NCBI GenBank assembly: GCA_914767715.1
Contig: OU612067.1
Location: forward strand, 29,982,162 to 30,046,161
Reading direction: 5' to 3'
DNA length: 64,000 bases
From: Membranipora membranacea
Lineage: Eukaryota; Bryozoa; Gymnolaemata; Cheilostomatida; Membraniporidae
Below the pieces are notes generated by a model that saw nothing but the letters and a program-made list of their open reading frames with translations, searched no databases and was not told the origin of the DNA. Shown in pieces: positions 25,101-40,100 of this stretch. The position numbers were made by a program, and so were the translations under genes. The stretch's first letter is position 1, and each line of letters begins with the position of its first letter.

Positions 25101-28100
25101 GGAAAAATCAGGATAGTGATATTGAAATTGTGGCCAGGCGACATAGCCCCATCAATGCAGAACTTCTCGTTACAATGCTGCACATGGTTGCTAGTATTTC
25201 CATAATGTTTCAAATTCATCATGTCTGGCAAAGGAACAATCTGAATGTGATTTGTACAACGATCCCATAGAGTTGCTGCAATGTCTGCGCTGAATTGCGT
25301 TTCTATGCAACCAAGCCCAAGTTTATTTTAAGATCTCCAGTATTGTCGGGCATTGGCAAACCAATACATAAAACAAGTGTATTTGCCTGCTGCAACTTCA
25401 AACCTTACAAACCCTTCCAACCCAAACGCCATATCAGACTGTTTAACATAGAATGCGTCCACATGTCCATGTATCATTCTATCCGGTTTCGGTTCAATCC
25501 CTCCTCCGTATGCCTACAGAAAAGATTGTCATAAGAATAACGTGTCCATTACATTACTAAGGTCCCGCAGATCTGACTTAAATGTACATATCTAAACATC
25601 TTTCTGGTACCTACAGGAAGATTGAGTCAATAAAAACCTGATGGAAATCACAGATTGTAGATTTGCTGTAGCCACTATAAAAATATCAGATCTCTACATA
25701 CATTCGAAGCCAGTTGCCCAGGCGGCAGCAAAATCAAAAACCCAGTTTTGCTGTTATATCCCGGTGATATATGGGGCTATTGCAACCATTTTCGTCTGTT
25801 TCTCGGCTAACAAAGATAGTTGCAGACCCATAAAAACTAAGTATATTCACTAACTCTGACATGCTCTTCAAGATTTTGAGTGTTTTAGCGCAATATCATC
25901 ACTTGATCACAGCAGCTTATTCCGCAACATTATATAAGGTAATAATAGTACCATTGCAATCAGCATGAAAAACATTACCATGATCAACTGCCAAACCCTA
26001 TCCACCAAATTTTGTAAATGACGTTGCATTCTGGCTACTTTTGACATAGGCTACCACCAGATTTTTATGGAGACATTGAAAGTGAAATTCATGAGTTTTT
26101 TCAAAGATGTTAACTAGTGGGAGAGAGGTGAAGAGAGCACAGGTCAAAAGGAAATGCTTGTATATTTATTACATAGCGTCAACATAATTATTATTATTAT
26201 AATAATTGTTTTTATGACTAGAAGCAAATAATCAATAAGCAATAATCTGCAAGGAGAACCCACTATAAAATGCTTACCTCTTTGTTAATTATATCCCTTG
26301 GTGTTTTATTCTTAATAGTTATTATGCCCGTAGCTTTTTTTTTCTTCAGCACTGGTTTTAATCCACATCTTATAGGCATCACGTGCTGTGGAAGTTACAA
26401 ACATTTCCCTCCAACCTGTGATCTCTGGACCTTTTTCCCACCATCTATCATCCTTAAAAAAATTTCTCATCTCACTCTCTTCGTCACCAGTAGGGGTTAT
26501 ATTCCAGATAATTGATATTATTCTGTACAATAATAATAAGATTATAATACAATCTGCAACTATGCACTTGCGTGATGCCATGTTGAGGGCTGCCCTGTAA
26601 CTGCGCTGCTCTTATTATATCGGTGACCAGGGCTGTAGAATAGAAAGTACATAAAACCATCACATGACAATTACTCATTTTATATATTTATATAATTTTC
26701 CTGAAATTCCATCGATAAAATAAATCTCCCATTTCATTTGTTCAATTTTTTGAAAAGCCATTATTTGGTTTGCTGTTGCCTGGTAGCTGACACAATATGT
26801 ACTGAGAGTTTAAAAAACAGTCTGTTTCCTCTCAATAGTTTTGACTAAGTGCAAACACAAAAAATTGATCAAAGCAGTGTTAAAGTTGGTAAACATCTCA
26901 AATGTTCTATAGCAATTCAATTAATCAATAACACTGGTTAATATCATATTGATGCTTGGAAGAAATGAGCTCAAAATGTCAGCTCTCCTGCCTCAGAAAG
27001 ATCATCGGCTCTCCAAAATGAGTTAATATATCAATCAATGCTGCACTTTATACCTGAACAAGTTTACGGAAAAGTATACAGACGAAGCAATGTTCTCAAC
27101 TGGATAATGTTGTTGGCGCCTGTGGGCTCGTATCTGGAGGTCTTGCTTGTCACACTGCTAGATAACTAGTCCAAATAAGTCAAGTCCAGTTGTTCCGGTA
27201 TCAATCAACATCCACATTCTAAACAATTCAAATTATTTCAGACTGATATTGCTATACATTTTCTCAAATTTTAACAGGAATAGTAAGTTCAAGCAAGGCC
27301 TCTCTAAACTAAAGGAAGAACTGATGAGAGTAAATATGTATGCTAGAGAAGCCAACGAGTTAGCCCAGGAACTGAGAGTAGACGCTCAATATAGTGTGAC
27401 GTTACAAATACCCTCCTCAAATCTTAGTCCCAACAGGCGGGTGAGTGGCATTGCCTCATATAGCCCTTGTTATTGAGGCTGTATATTTCTAGTCCTGCTT
27501 AGTGGATTTAGAAGCACAATTCATCATCTAGTCCTGGATAGTATTCGGAAATTGCCAAACAACCAGGCTGGTTAATCTTGAAAGCATCATCTGCAAGGTT
27601 GTAAGAGCTTATTGAGTGCGGTTCTAGGGTGTGAAATTATTAAAACGATGGTAGGTTTCTTGACCCATGTTCCATTACCTTTCTGATGGTAATGAGTTGA
27701 TAGAATCAAGTTGTTTGACTCAATCTCTTCTTCTCATTTTTTACAGAGAGGAGCGTTGATGAGTGAGCCTGCAATCTTAGCTCGTAATAGTGACAATAAG
27801 ACTGAGGTATTCAGTATGGAGGACTTTGAGTCTAGACTCGTGTCTATGAGAGAAATGTACCAGGAACATAAAAATGAAGGTCAGTGTCTCCTCTCTGGTC
27901 CCGAGCTTCTGTACAACCATTATGGTGAAAAACACTGAGCGGTTGTAACCTCAGAGGTTTGCACGACGTCGCCATTGTTAACATATATGCTGACAGCAGC
28001 CTCAGCTGTTGTAATATCAGAGAGCAGTGTAGTTTGCTTGATGTCACATTACTAGCATATAAGCCTCAGCTGATCATCAGAGAATTGATGTGTATCTAAA

Positions 28101-31100
28101 AGCTTAGGTTCCGCTGAAGTTGCAACCGCTGTCAGTGTGTTTAGACAGTTATAACAAATATCGAACACACTGTATATTGGTGCATTAAGGGAGTGGTTTT
28201 TTAGAAAATACTGTTCACCCCATCAACATTGACAACTTCATGATTTTGTTGCATACAACTGTTTCGGTCATCAGCCCCACTCAAAGCTATAAGAATTCTT
28301 TTTGGACTTGATCTACGCTTTTCAAATGTAATTTTTTGCAAAAATTAAGGTAGACCCTCTGGCTAATATTTTTCAGGTCCTCTTGCAGATGTATCTAAGG
28401 ATACAGAGAACCCGTTTCAGATCACAGCAGCTAATCACGATCTGATAGGAGTAGCTAATGTATTCCTTGATGCTTTGTTTTATGATGTGAAACTAGATTA
28501 CTATGTAGCCATCATCAATCAGCAAGGAGAGGTAAGGCACTTAGATCGAAAACATTTTTCATCATGTCTTTTTGTTGTCACTGCCTTTGTCTAGTTTGTA
28601 CTTCAGACCAAACATTTGAAGCATTCTCAGTATACTCGGCAGGTATCTGAATATTCCATTGTGATGTTGGTAATATCAGCGAGTTTGTGAGTATGGGAAT
28701 TAGAGACATACTCTCAAACTCACTGGTAATATTGGCTATTACTCCTTGATTGTATGGTGTATGGTCTAGTCTATGTACCAGCTGTATGAAGATGTACTGC
28801 TGCAGGACATGTACACAGTGTTTTTGTTTCTGATCTGACTATGTAATTAAGTGTTTATTCGGAACTTAATTGGCTGTTGGGTTGGACAACTCCACACAGC
28901 AACAAACCAAAACCCATCAACCGATCAAAACAAAGCCACAACACAAGCACATAGGTCCATTTGGAAATGCACAATACTCTTACCTGAGTAGATAACACCA
29001 CAGAAGCAATATCCTAAACAACTCAGAATACAGACAAGGCCTCATTGTTGGCCTGCATTCCAGGCTAGCCTTTATCCTTTCTTGGCAGCTGGTTTTGTGT
29101 GATAGAAATATCCACCAAACTCTTCCATCACATTCGCTACACGTCAAGATGGTATCACTCTATCTCCCTCTTGGGTGGCATCAAAAGCAATCTAATGTGC
29201 AAATTTTGTAGATTTTAAAAAACCACGTTTATTTCAGATATATTGCCTGTCATACAAACATTCGATGATAATTTGAACTTCACCCCCATAAAATCAATGC
29301 TCCAATAGATTATGTCCAGCTGGTGTTACTCGACCTCTGGTATATCGTTACCTTATCTCTGATATATGGTTCACAGGTATCTGGCAGGTTACATGTAGAG
29401 CTGTGTAAGATAGACGGATCACTGAATGACTCCTATAACGATCCTGATGTGTCTAGTCTTAGTTCTGATGACTCCGCCTCAGCTAGCAGTAGTAGAGATA
29501 TAACACTAAGGGTAAGGTTAAACATATCAATATATATATATACATGTAACAACATCATCCATAATATGCCTTACGTTCTTTAATAAAACTTGAGAAATTG
29601 TCTCTAGTAAACTGGTTGGCATAGTTTTCGAGGCTAAAAGCTCACTGAAGTCTTGCACTCTATAAAGTTTCTCTCCGTCAACCCACCATCTAACTTTTGA
29701 CAGTGTTTAACCCTAGCTAGTTTGACTCAATGTTATTTAACACAAATTTAACTACAGGAAGTGGAGTTTATAAAAAAGTGCCAGTGGACAAGTTGAGTAA
29801 ATGTTAGCTAGCCACAAATTCCACTATTACAAGCCTGTGCAAAATGGCGAATGACATCAACATAATATTATAATCTGTCACTGCCATGCTTTTTTGCAGG
29901 TCTCAATCAAGGATGCGAAGGGCCTGCCTCCAGCACTATCTAACTTTGTGTTCTGTCAGTACACATTCTGGGGTGAGAGTGAGGCTATCTCTGTAGCTCC
30001 TGTAGTGGATGAGTCATTCACTGAGTCAGATAACGGAGACCCTGCTGGTGGGAAGGCAGGCTGTAAATTCAACCATGAAAAGGTACGCCATATCATGATT
30101 TAAGATGGTGTGTTTATTTGGTGATTCTATTAAATTCTATACCTGTCCTTGGAAATATTCACGGATTAGACTCAGCTACTATTAATTAGTTGAATTCAAG
30201 GATTAGAATGTTAGGAAATTTTGATTTTTGAAATAATCTTTAAATGACCTCTTATCGACAATAATTCCAATATCTCACATTAGTAGAATTAATATTGATC
30301 GAATTTCCAAAAAGTGAAGTCTAATAACCTTAAGTCCAGCTTCTTCTGTAGAGTTGTAGAATTTCTGTGTGTAGATGAAGCAAAAATAGAGCTTAGGGTA
30401 ATCACTTTTGGCCTCAGAAACTTGTTACTCCAAAGGCTATTGACTATCTTCTTTATTCAGGAGTTCACAGTATCGATTACAGAAGAGTTTGTAGAGCATC
30501 TGTATGATGGAGCTCTGAGTATAGAAGTATACGGACATCCATCTGATGAGGGAAGAGCTCTCATTGGTCGATCACTGGCAGATCGGTGGAGTGAGGTATG
30601 TAGTTGTGTTGATGGAATTGTCAACTGATTGAGAGGCCAATTGAGTTGCATTCGTCCATGTTGATGAATTCACCAAGCGAAAGCAATTATAAAAAGAAGC
30701 TCCATCGAATAAGATCTCTGTTTTACCGACACATCTGCTACACTTTACAGCTGATTTCAAATGTCAACAAGTACTGCTATAGCCTTTTTCAAAGTGATTA
30801 TGACTGTATGTTGTACTGCTGCACTAGCTGCATTCAACTCTTGACCCATCATGATAGGATTTGCAAACATTAGCCCATAATTGTCATTCTTATCTTTTGC
30901 CAGGTAACTCGAAAGCTTGAGTTGGCTGTAGAGATTCAAGAGTTGAATGATGCAGGTTTATATGAGCCAGTAGAAGTACAAGTTAAACCTGATGTGTACT
31001 GTGGTGGGGTCTTCCAACTCAGACAGGTGTGTATTATCAGGGAGTTAAATACTACTCGATAAGATTGACTGTCATCTCTAAACCTTGCGCTGATATACTG

Positions 31101-34100
31101 CCATGCTTATGTTTCCAGTGTCGAGGTGTGATATCTGATCGTGGAGCTGTGAGGAAATCATAATTACCGCAGTTTGTCCCGTTCTAAGTTAATGGCATGC
31201 AGACATGGAGTTCTCACGCACAAAGCTTAGAAATAAGTTTTGTTGTAAACTAATAGTGTAACTGAAGCATTCTTGGTTAAGGTTTATGGATGCCTAATTT
31301 ATTATTTACAGGGATACTCGCGGCGTATAGTGGTCAGAGCTCGACCTATAGCCACATCAGGCTCACTACCCCTGACAGTAGACTCTATCACAGGGGTGTC
31401 AGTAGGGGGTCTGTGTATCCGCTCCCACACACACAAAGGTCTGGACAGCTATCAGGAGGACGGGCTAACTCTGCTCAGGAGTCGATGGAATGAAGCTCTA
31501 GAGAAACGCAAACAATATCTGGATGACAAAATGCAACTTCTCGCAGCTAAACAGGGTGAGTGTCCCTTTGGTCATAGATGATTTTTTCTTGCGTAAAGAA
31601 GAAAGGTTCCCTTCCCTCTGAACTCAGATGGATGTTTTTTCTTGCCTCAATGATTCTTTGGTGAACAAGATACCGAATCTTTCGCTATCAACCAGAATGC
31701 AACTGTAAATTGGACAGCCAGCTTTGACCCTTTTTTTTCAATTTCTGCACTTTCCTTAACTACCATAATCATTTATTATCCTGGTCTGAGATGTGGTTCA
31801 AATCTTTCTTTTTATCGGGATACCGTACTCTCCTATGGATGAAGATGCAACTACAACTCAATCTTCTTTTCATACAAAGTCAATTTTTACGCCTATGTCA
31901 CACTCCTATTTATTATCAGTGACATATTAATTTCTTATGCAGACAAGACTGAGTCAGATGTTGACAGAGAGAAGAACTTGATGAGTCAGTGGTTGGCTCT
32001 GGCTGATGAGAGAAATAATGTACTGGTACCACAACCAGGCAGCGGAGTACCAGGAGCTCCGGCTAGTGGGTATGTTCTAACAGAGTTGTGTACACAAAGC
32101 CTCGCTAGTTAAATATTGTTAGAATGCACAGTGTACTCCACCGATTTCAGCTTGTCATTGCGACAAGGAATATTTGATCTTTTCAGCAGCATCTCAATTC
32201 AGTCTAATATCACTTAATCCAGGCATTTATCAAATCAGGTGGTCCTCAGAGATGTGAGTGGAGTACACTGTATCTGTTCAATGCTGTTTGAATATCATCA
32301 GCCACTTATTTTTTGAAGACATACTTTGTGGCCTCTCTATTGACAGCAAAAGCAGTCTTTGACAGCTGCCTTGTCAAAGGTCAATTGTATGACATCAAAT
32401 TACGTGACATGGAAATTGAGGTATTCCCTTTTGTTTTGTAGAGATCCTGAATTTGGAATGGAGCATCACTGTCCTGTAATATACCTAGATCTAAACATAG
32501 AGGATATGACGCCACGTCACGCTGATGACGACACCCCGATAGCAGAACTAGCTATACTAGATAAAGAAATGAACACTACATTCCTTCCTTTACCTGTTGT
32601 GCATACTGACAATAACGTTGCGTCATGTATCGTGACGTCGTGGGACTCCAGTATACATGACTCGATACATCTAAATAGGCTTACACCACATAACGAGAGA
32701 ATTTATATGATAGTCAAGGCTTTTATTAAACTGTCACATCCGGCTCCTCTGGACGTGACACTCCGAAAAAGGATATGTGTCAATGTGTACAAACATCAAA
32801 GTCTCACTATGAAACTGAGGAAGAAGATCAATAGGACTGCCTCGGTTAGTAATAATGTTACAATTCAAGTAATTTATAATGGATCATTTCTAAATTGGAG
32901 TTGTCCACTAAATTGGGGTCAGTTCAGAGAGGGGACAACTGCTCATGTTTTCACAATCTTGCAGAATTACTTCTTAAAAATCTCAACAATACTACATAAT
33001 GATTAGCTTCGATCTTCATATGCTTTTGTGAGTCACTTCGTCTGATAACTGCTAAGTTTGAAATGTAACTCTATGTTTTTAGGCCATGGGTGCTACGCAT
33101 AACGCAGTGGGGAGATTACTGAATACGCAGGATAACCTCAAGTCATGTGGTATTCTGTATGATATGGTATCCAGTATACCTAAGGTAAGTACTATACATC
33201 TAGCATATTTCATATAATGCATGAGTAAGATCAGATTCTTATGTGAATAGTGTTGTATATGCTTTTTATTAAAAAACCATTGTTCCCAGCTGAGGACATA
33301 ACACAAAGATCCTCGCAACATATGATAGTCAAAATTAAACTAGCGTCCATCAAAATATAGGGATTAAGATTTTTATGCCACTCCCCTTGCAGTTCGAGCT
33401 ATTGAGTGTACCTAATCCATTAATGTAACTAGATGATTGGACGCAATGGACTTCCACCGAATGCCAACATACTATTCTACTGATTGGTTTTGTTACTGTT
33501 ACTATGTCTTCTCTACAGGCATCAGAAGAGTTGGAGGACAGAGAGACTATGGCTAAGCTCGCTGCCTCTGGTTACGATCACCAGGACAGCGCTGACGGTG
33601 AATCTTATATAGAGAAATACATCAAGAGTGTGGCTGCTGTGGAGAGTATCATCACTCTGGATCGGCTCGGACAGGTCAGTGAAGGTTATAATCAATTAAG
33701 TCATTTTCTGAATAATGAAATCAAATTTACAGGGAGCTTGTTGGAGGAGGAACACTTGAAATGACCGGAAAAACTGTAGGATTAATTAAGATTTAGGGAA
33801 GAGAGCTATTGTTCTGATTTGTGGAAAAAGTGAGCAATATCAGTGGTAGCTTTTCTGAGCAAAAAAAAGAACCAGAGAATCATCATTACACAAGTTGCCT
33901 AACTCTGTTTTTTTTAAAACATTGAAATTAAAATTTTGTTGCATACAACGTCTTTCATAATCTAAAAAGTGTGACAGCTCACAGCATGTTTGTGATTGCC
34001 ATTGTTAAACCCAAACATATTGGTTCATCTGCACATCATACACACATGAGGTAGCTCCCTTATAATTGTTCCTTTGAATATATAATGATGGTAGAGTTAG

Positions 34101-37100
34101 CCATCCAAAGCACAATGACTGCAAGTTGCACATAAAACATTAGGTCGTCACTTTGTAATCACCAAAACTACCCGTGGATCTTTGTTCCCAACCTGAGCAC
34201 ACATTGTCATTGACAGTAAGTAATTATTTAATGTGTTGCCATATTAAGACATGCCTTTTCTGTTGTAACAAACATTTTGTTGACAGGAGGTCGCCATCAA
34301 GGACTCCTTACTTGCCTCTGGCAGAACACCAAAGAGGACATTTAGCTCTCCTAATATCAACGCTGTAAGTAAAAGTCACTCTCAATCTAAAACATGATAG
34401 AGATGCTTTACTAACTTTTCTAGCCATTTTGTTTCATCCTGTGTGTTGTCCAAAGCAGAGCAGATTTAGGGATTATATGTTGCCTTTATTGTAGTAATAC
34501 TAATGATACTCTGTACTACCATGGAGTGGCCCGTCTCTCCTTCTGTGAAGTAAACTTCCAAATCTCTACTTCAACTTGTCGTCATTTGCCTGCGGGAAAA
34601 ATTTTCTTCTAATTTTAAATTGGAATTGATGAAATTTATAACGAGATGTGACAATACAGAACACAATTAGAGCTTTGTCTAATTTTGCCTTCAACACGCT
34701 TAGTTTGAAAGTTTTCTTGTAATTTCGATTTCTTAGAAATTCTTAGAAAATTGATAGTTATTCTGAGTGAAGACGATCAACAACAACTCATCTCTACATG
34801 AAATTACTAAGACAAGTTCATTGGTATAAAATACGGCTTTAAACAAGCGTCTTTTAATGGAAACATCTGACATATGTCCAGGCTTACAATCTCATAACTC
34901 TGTTGTACTCTATCCTTGTGGACAGAGTGTATATTTTGATTATGAGAGGCGTGGTTATTGTGATTGTGTGAGGCGTGGATATTGATCAATAAGTGTTGTG
35001 TTCTCCTTGACAGGTACTTGATATCATGTACGGCTCTTTGAGAAGTGGGGTTGAAGTATGTGTCATGCCTTCCTTGGTAATCCTCCATTAATACCTTTGG
35101 GTCAGCCTTGATCCATGATGGATGGATGTGGAATTGTCCTCCCCTTCAATTTTCAGGAGAGGGCAACTTCAAACCGTACATTTGGATTAATATTAAAATG
35201 TCCACAAATAATTAACCGGCTGTCTCCTTGATGCTGCCTATGTTTTACTATGCTGCATCAAAGTCTTGCTTAATAATTGCCTTGCAAAGTATCTAGTTTC
35301 CAAGCCAGAGACATAAGTGACAACAGTATGTACTTTGTCACTTCATGAATTATTGTGACTTAGGCCAAGCACTTGTGTATAAAGTGAAACAAATATCTGT
35401 AAGGTTATGGGAGGTAAAATGTACAACACTGTAGCTTAGACAATCTGTCACCCTATAACAATCCATGTCACGCTGGGAACGAGCGATTAATCATCTTCTA
35501 CAACTAACCATCTTATCCAAAGCTTCAAATACTGTTTTATTTAATATCTATTTATATATTATATTTATTCTAATATTTATCAGTCATACCATCGATCTGC
35601 AAGTTTAGCTTCAGTTACATTAATCGCTTAGCTTCCCACCTGTTAATAAGTGAATCTACAATGAAAATATGAACCCCATGGTTGGTAAAATTTTTTGGTT
35701 ACATTTGCAAACACTTTCTCAGGTTTCTGGTCGGTGACACGGGATCCACTTTACAGACAGTTAAACAGGCATAAATTGGGCTGACCTTGTAAACTGTCCT
35801 TACTTGCCTTAGAGATTACTGATAAGTGCCAAACATGATCTTAAAGTGCTACTTAAACACAAAACCTTGTATAAACTCCCACTCAGCTAGTAAACATTGA
35901 TGCTGGCTAACATCAAACTAACTTAAATAAACTCCATCAAAAAATTAATTGTCTTGGGTTGTTAGACATCCAGCCTGTCTTCAGGACAGACATTGAGGTC
36001 ATTCTTCATTGTCTTCCTCATTCCTTTAAGATAATTGATTTGGTATTTGTAGATGATGAAGACTAGCACCTCAACACCAAGCTTCTCGGATAAGATGAGA
36101 TCCCCTCTGGTGAGTAGACTTGACTCTTTGTTATTAACACATTCGCCTTTGGATGAATGAAAAATACATCCAGGTGTGTGGCAGTTCACTTTTTAATCCA
36201 GTCGATTTCTCCAAAACCAGCTAATAAACAAAGGTCAGCGCACAGGACGCATAAAGATACTTTGGGTATCTTTCTTGTATGAGTGACATAATTGCCATCT
36301 TTTCACAGTTATTCCCTTGTCCTCCTGATGCCAACTTATCATAACATTCTAACTCCGGCAGAAGACTGCATTCCCTTGATGTTTACTGTTCTATTTAGCT
36401 CCGATTTTCCCTGTGTATATTAATCACTTCCCTATACTCGTAGTTACAATTTCAAGTTAGCAGTAGTCTTCATTTTGTAAAACCCATTTTCGTTTCTGTT
36501 TTGTTTATAGAACACTTCCTACCAGTACCTTAGCTATGCCACAGTAAGGCTTTTTTTCCTCTTGATGTAATACAGCTATTGTATTCATTTGGCTCTAGGA
36601 GCCATTTCACCACTTGGGCTTCCAATAATTAATTATCCATGAAAATCCTGAAATATCTTTAGTCTGCCTGGCTAGACTAGTATTTACAAGCTTGAAGCAG
36701 TACTGAAGTTTGCCGTGGTTTGTCCTTTCCAGCTATAATTATTGAGTGTGACTGTGTATCTGCATGTAACTATCCAATCACTCTGAATCATTACGAGTAG
36801 ACTGTCTAGTGATTTTCCTTTATGCGCTGTGATTTTCATCTGTACAATGTTGTCTACTACTATCTGATCTTCCCTGACTTGCTACCATTACTTCGATCTC
36901 CCTCAATGCTAAATCTCCTGTAATCAAACTACCAAGTAACCGTTGTGTCGCGACCGTCGTCACTTTGTGATCTTGCACTGTCATAGATATCTTCAGCTAC
37001 TGCAGGCAGATCTGAATCAGTGTTGTCAAGTCCCAAAATCAGTCACTCTGTCACAACAACCTTCAAGTTTGTACTCAACCATGAGCACTAGATATTGATC

Positions 37101-40100
37101 ACATATAGTAAAGGGTTAGAGAAGGGCATGTAATTGAGTATCCCACAATGCATCATTCTGGAATTCCCAAGATATTCAAGTCTATGATAGAGAAATAGAT
37201 GGACCTGATATCTTGCAGTTCTAAGGCTGAAGTAGAATTGTGGGATTGCTGCTAGCACGCCCTTTCATCTTATTAGCAATACATACAGACCATTTTTTAT
37301 AGATAATAGTGTTCAACCTCCTATTGTTTCAGGTTCGTTTGAGTGAGAGCTTTCAGGATTTGTCCCGCCATGTTTTGAAACCCTCTGCTAGTACAAACAG
37401 CCCATTGGCCAATTCTTCCTCCCCTCAGAACAACACTAACAGTCTGGATGACAGCTCGATAGCAGACAACTCGACTAAACCAAAGCGTATGTACTGATTA
37501 TGAGTCTATAGCCCGCTATTAAGCTAAGAGACCCATTTACTGACCAATCATACTACAATCCTTGCGATAATACGAATTGTCTTTTTTTTATTGCGTAACT
37601 AACTCAATGGGTCGAAAACTAGATTTATATAACAGATCTGAGTACAACGCTATGTGATTAGTCTTGTGCTATGATACATCTGATTTGAATTTAATGTGTC
37701 CTAATTTGAAATGAGGGCTCATAACTTATATGACCCATGATACTGCCCTGATTCTAAGACACTGAGAGGAATATGAGCGGTACCTCTGATTATTCGACAG
37801 GGTTAAGTTAGCTTCAAAACTTACTTCTGCTTGTTTTATCAGCATCTTGGTCAACTTTCTCAATTTGTATGTTTAACAAGCCTCAGATCATACTAAGAAG
37901 CTTTGGGGAGGGGTGTAATAGACCGCCCTGAACTATGGAACCACGGCTCCATCATGCAATGAAATAATCCGCCCTGATCTATGCTATGACCTCAACATAC
38001 AACAAGTGCTTACATAGCATAACAAACACCACAATCTCAAATTTTGTTCGTTTTCTGATTTTTTTGATAATCAGAGGTAGTAGTTGTCTCTAGGAGTTGT
38101 CCGACCATAGGCGAGGTATGTCTAAGTGGTTACCATGCTTGTGATTTTATCATCAGCCACATTTTTGTACTACATGTATACATTCATACCAAATAACTGT
38201 TAACTACGTTATTTACTCGATGTTAAGTTGTAGTACGACTATTATACTACCATTATTCAAAAGTCTGCGTAAAACACAGTCATTTTCAGTTTGCCTGCCG
38301 CGTAATTATACTTGTATATGTCTGTTTGTCTGACTGGAGGACAATGGACATTGCTATGGATGTGTATATATAATATAAATATGTATTAGGCTATATTATA
38401 TATAATATTGTATATATGATAAATTATATATATTATATTATATATATTGTATATATACGATATATTATATATAATATAATATATATACTCGTATATTTCC
38501 TGGGTTGTAGAGAGCTAACTAATTTGTACTCTCATTATTACGATATTGTATCTCCATCGCAATGTCCGGAATACTCTTCCTAGCTTATAGCCTAATAACG
38601 AGAATGCTGTAAGCCTCGATAGTTAGGCCCTCTCATACTGAAATTTAAAATTTTAAGATTTTAAAACTGTCAAAAAAACTTTGATTCGATTTGTCTCACT
38701 CATCGACGACCAATCAACATGTCGAAATAAATCAATCAGCTTTGGTGCATCTGTGCTGCAAGTTTTTCTTTCTGACTTTTCCTGTCGCATGGTATGAATA
38801 GCGTCGGCAGTGCGCATATATTTTGGCTGAACTAATACTAATTTTGTAACCATTTAGATATACCTCAATCGGGAAAGACAACTACCAGTTTAGTATAAGA
38901 GGGCCTAAGACTCTATTTATAGCTTTACCTACTGTTTCTGATCATTTCAGTCTTCCATCTGTGAAATTGCATGCTGGGTCGTAGGATTTTCTGCATTTTC
39001 TCTCTGGAAAGTTTGACTAAGACTGGCAGTCATCCATTGGGTCATATCATAATGTGGGGTCTCCTTCATGGCTTGGTCATGTCACCCCTGCAGGTGGCCA
39101 GCTTGCCTCTCGTATGGGAGGTATGGCTGCCTTCAAGGGTGGCATAGCTGCCTCAGTGGGTGGCATTGTTGCCTCTATGGGTGGTATGGCCTCCTGTATG
39201 AGTGACCCTTTCAACTTTGGTTGAGCATGACATCAGCATGGCCAGTATTGCTATGAATAAAGGAAGTCTGAGCAGCATTGCATTCTCTTTACTGGGTGTT
39301 GTATGTTTTAATTTCAGTCCGATCTCAAAAGAAAATGTCGGAGTCTTGTTTTGACTTGAGATCAGGTTTGCATTATTTTACATAACAGACCGTGTTCGGT
39401 TCCAATTCTTGTCTTTACTGATCTGTTAAACTCGCCAGCACCAAATTTGGCACCAAACTAAATCGTTTTATTTTAAAGTTGTTACTGCCAAGTATCAACT
39501 ATACTGTCACCACGCTTGAATGACCAGTGACATCCTTTGAATATGTGCTAAGAGAAAACTGCCAAACAATATATGCTACAGATGTGCTCTGCGTCTGATA
39601 CGGATATCGCCGTTTGGTTTCGACTTTCAAAACTCTAAGCCAGTCAATTATAATGTTGTAAAAAAAAAGATTCCATTGACACTGCTTACGTAGTCTCGCA
39701 CTTCAACATCTCAAACAACACTTTCGTAGTAGATAGATTAACTCCGTTTAGCTTCACTGCCCTCATAATTTTGCACTCAGCATTTTATTCTCAAAGCCAT
39801 GACAACTCCGCCATTCTTTATAACCTCCAAAATCACTGCTTATGTTCTTGGTGTTGTAAACTTGTGTTGTTATGTAAAAAATGGAAATGTGGCAATATTG
39901 TGATAATCTAGTTAAGTTTTGGTACGTGTAACTTGTTGTCTATCATTTATCATTTGGTTTATGGACAACAATTTGTTCCGAAATAGCATTGTTATAATGT
40001 ATTAATTGACAAAACATACTGAAGATTTGTCATACTTGTTGAGCTAATCATAACAATTTTTCGAACGTTATTCTTGTATTAAAGTTTATCAATTCCCGAT

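Noticed and set aside
38075-38115. Kinesin exon candidate with good splice signals and frame ([14 protein letters not shown])
   Set aside because: It enters in the right phase from exon 34 but leaves in phase 0, whereas exon 35 must be entered in phase 1. Including it would put exon 36 out of frame and hit a stop.
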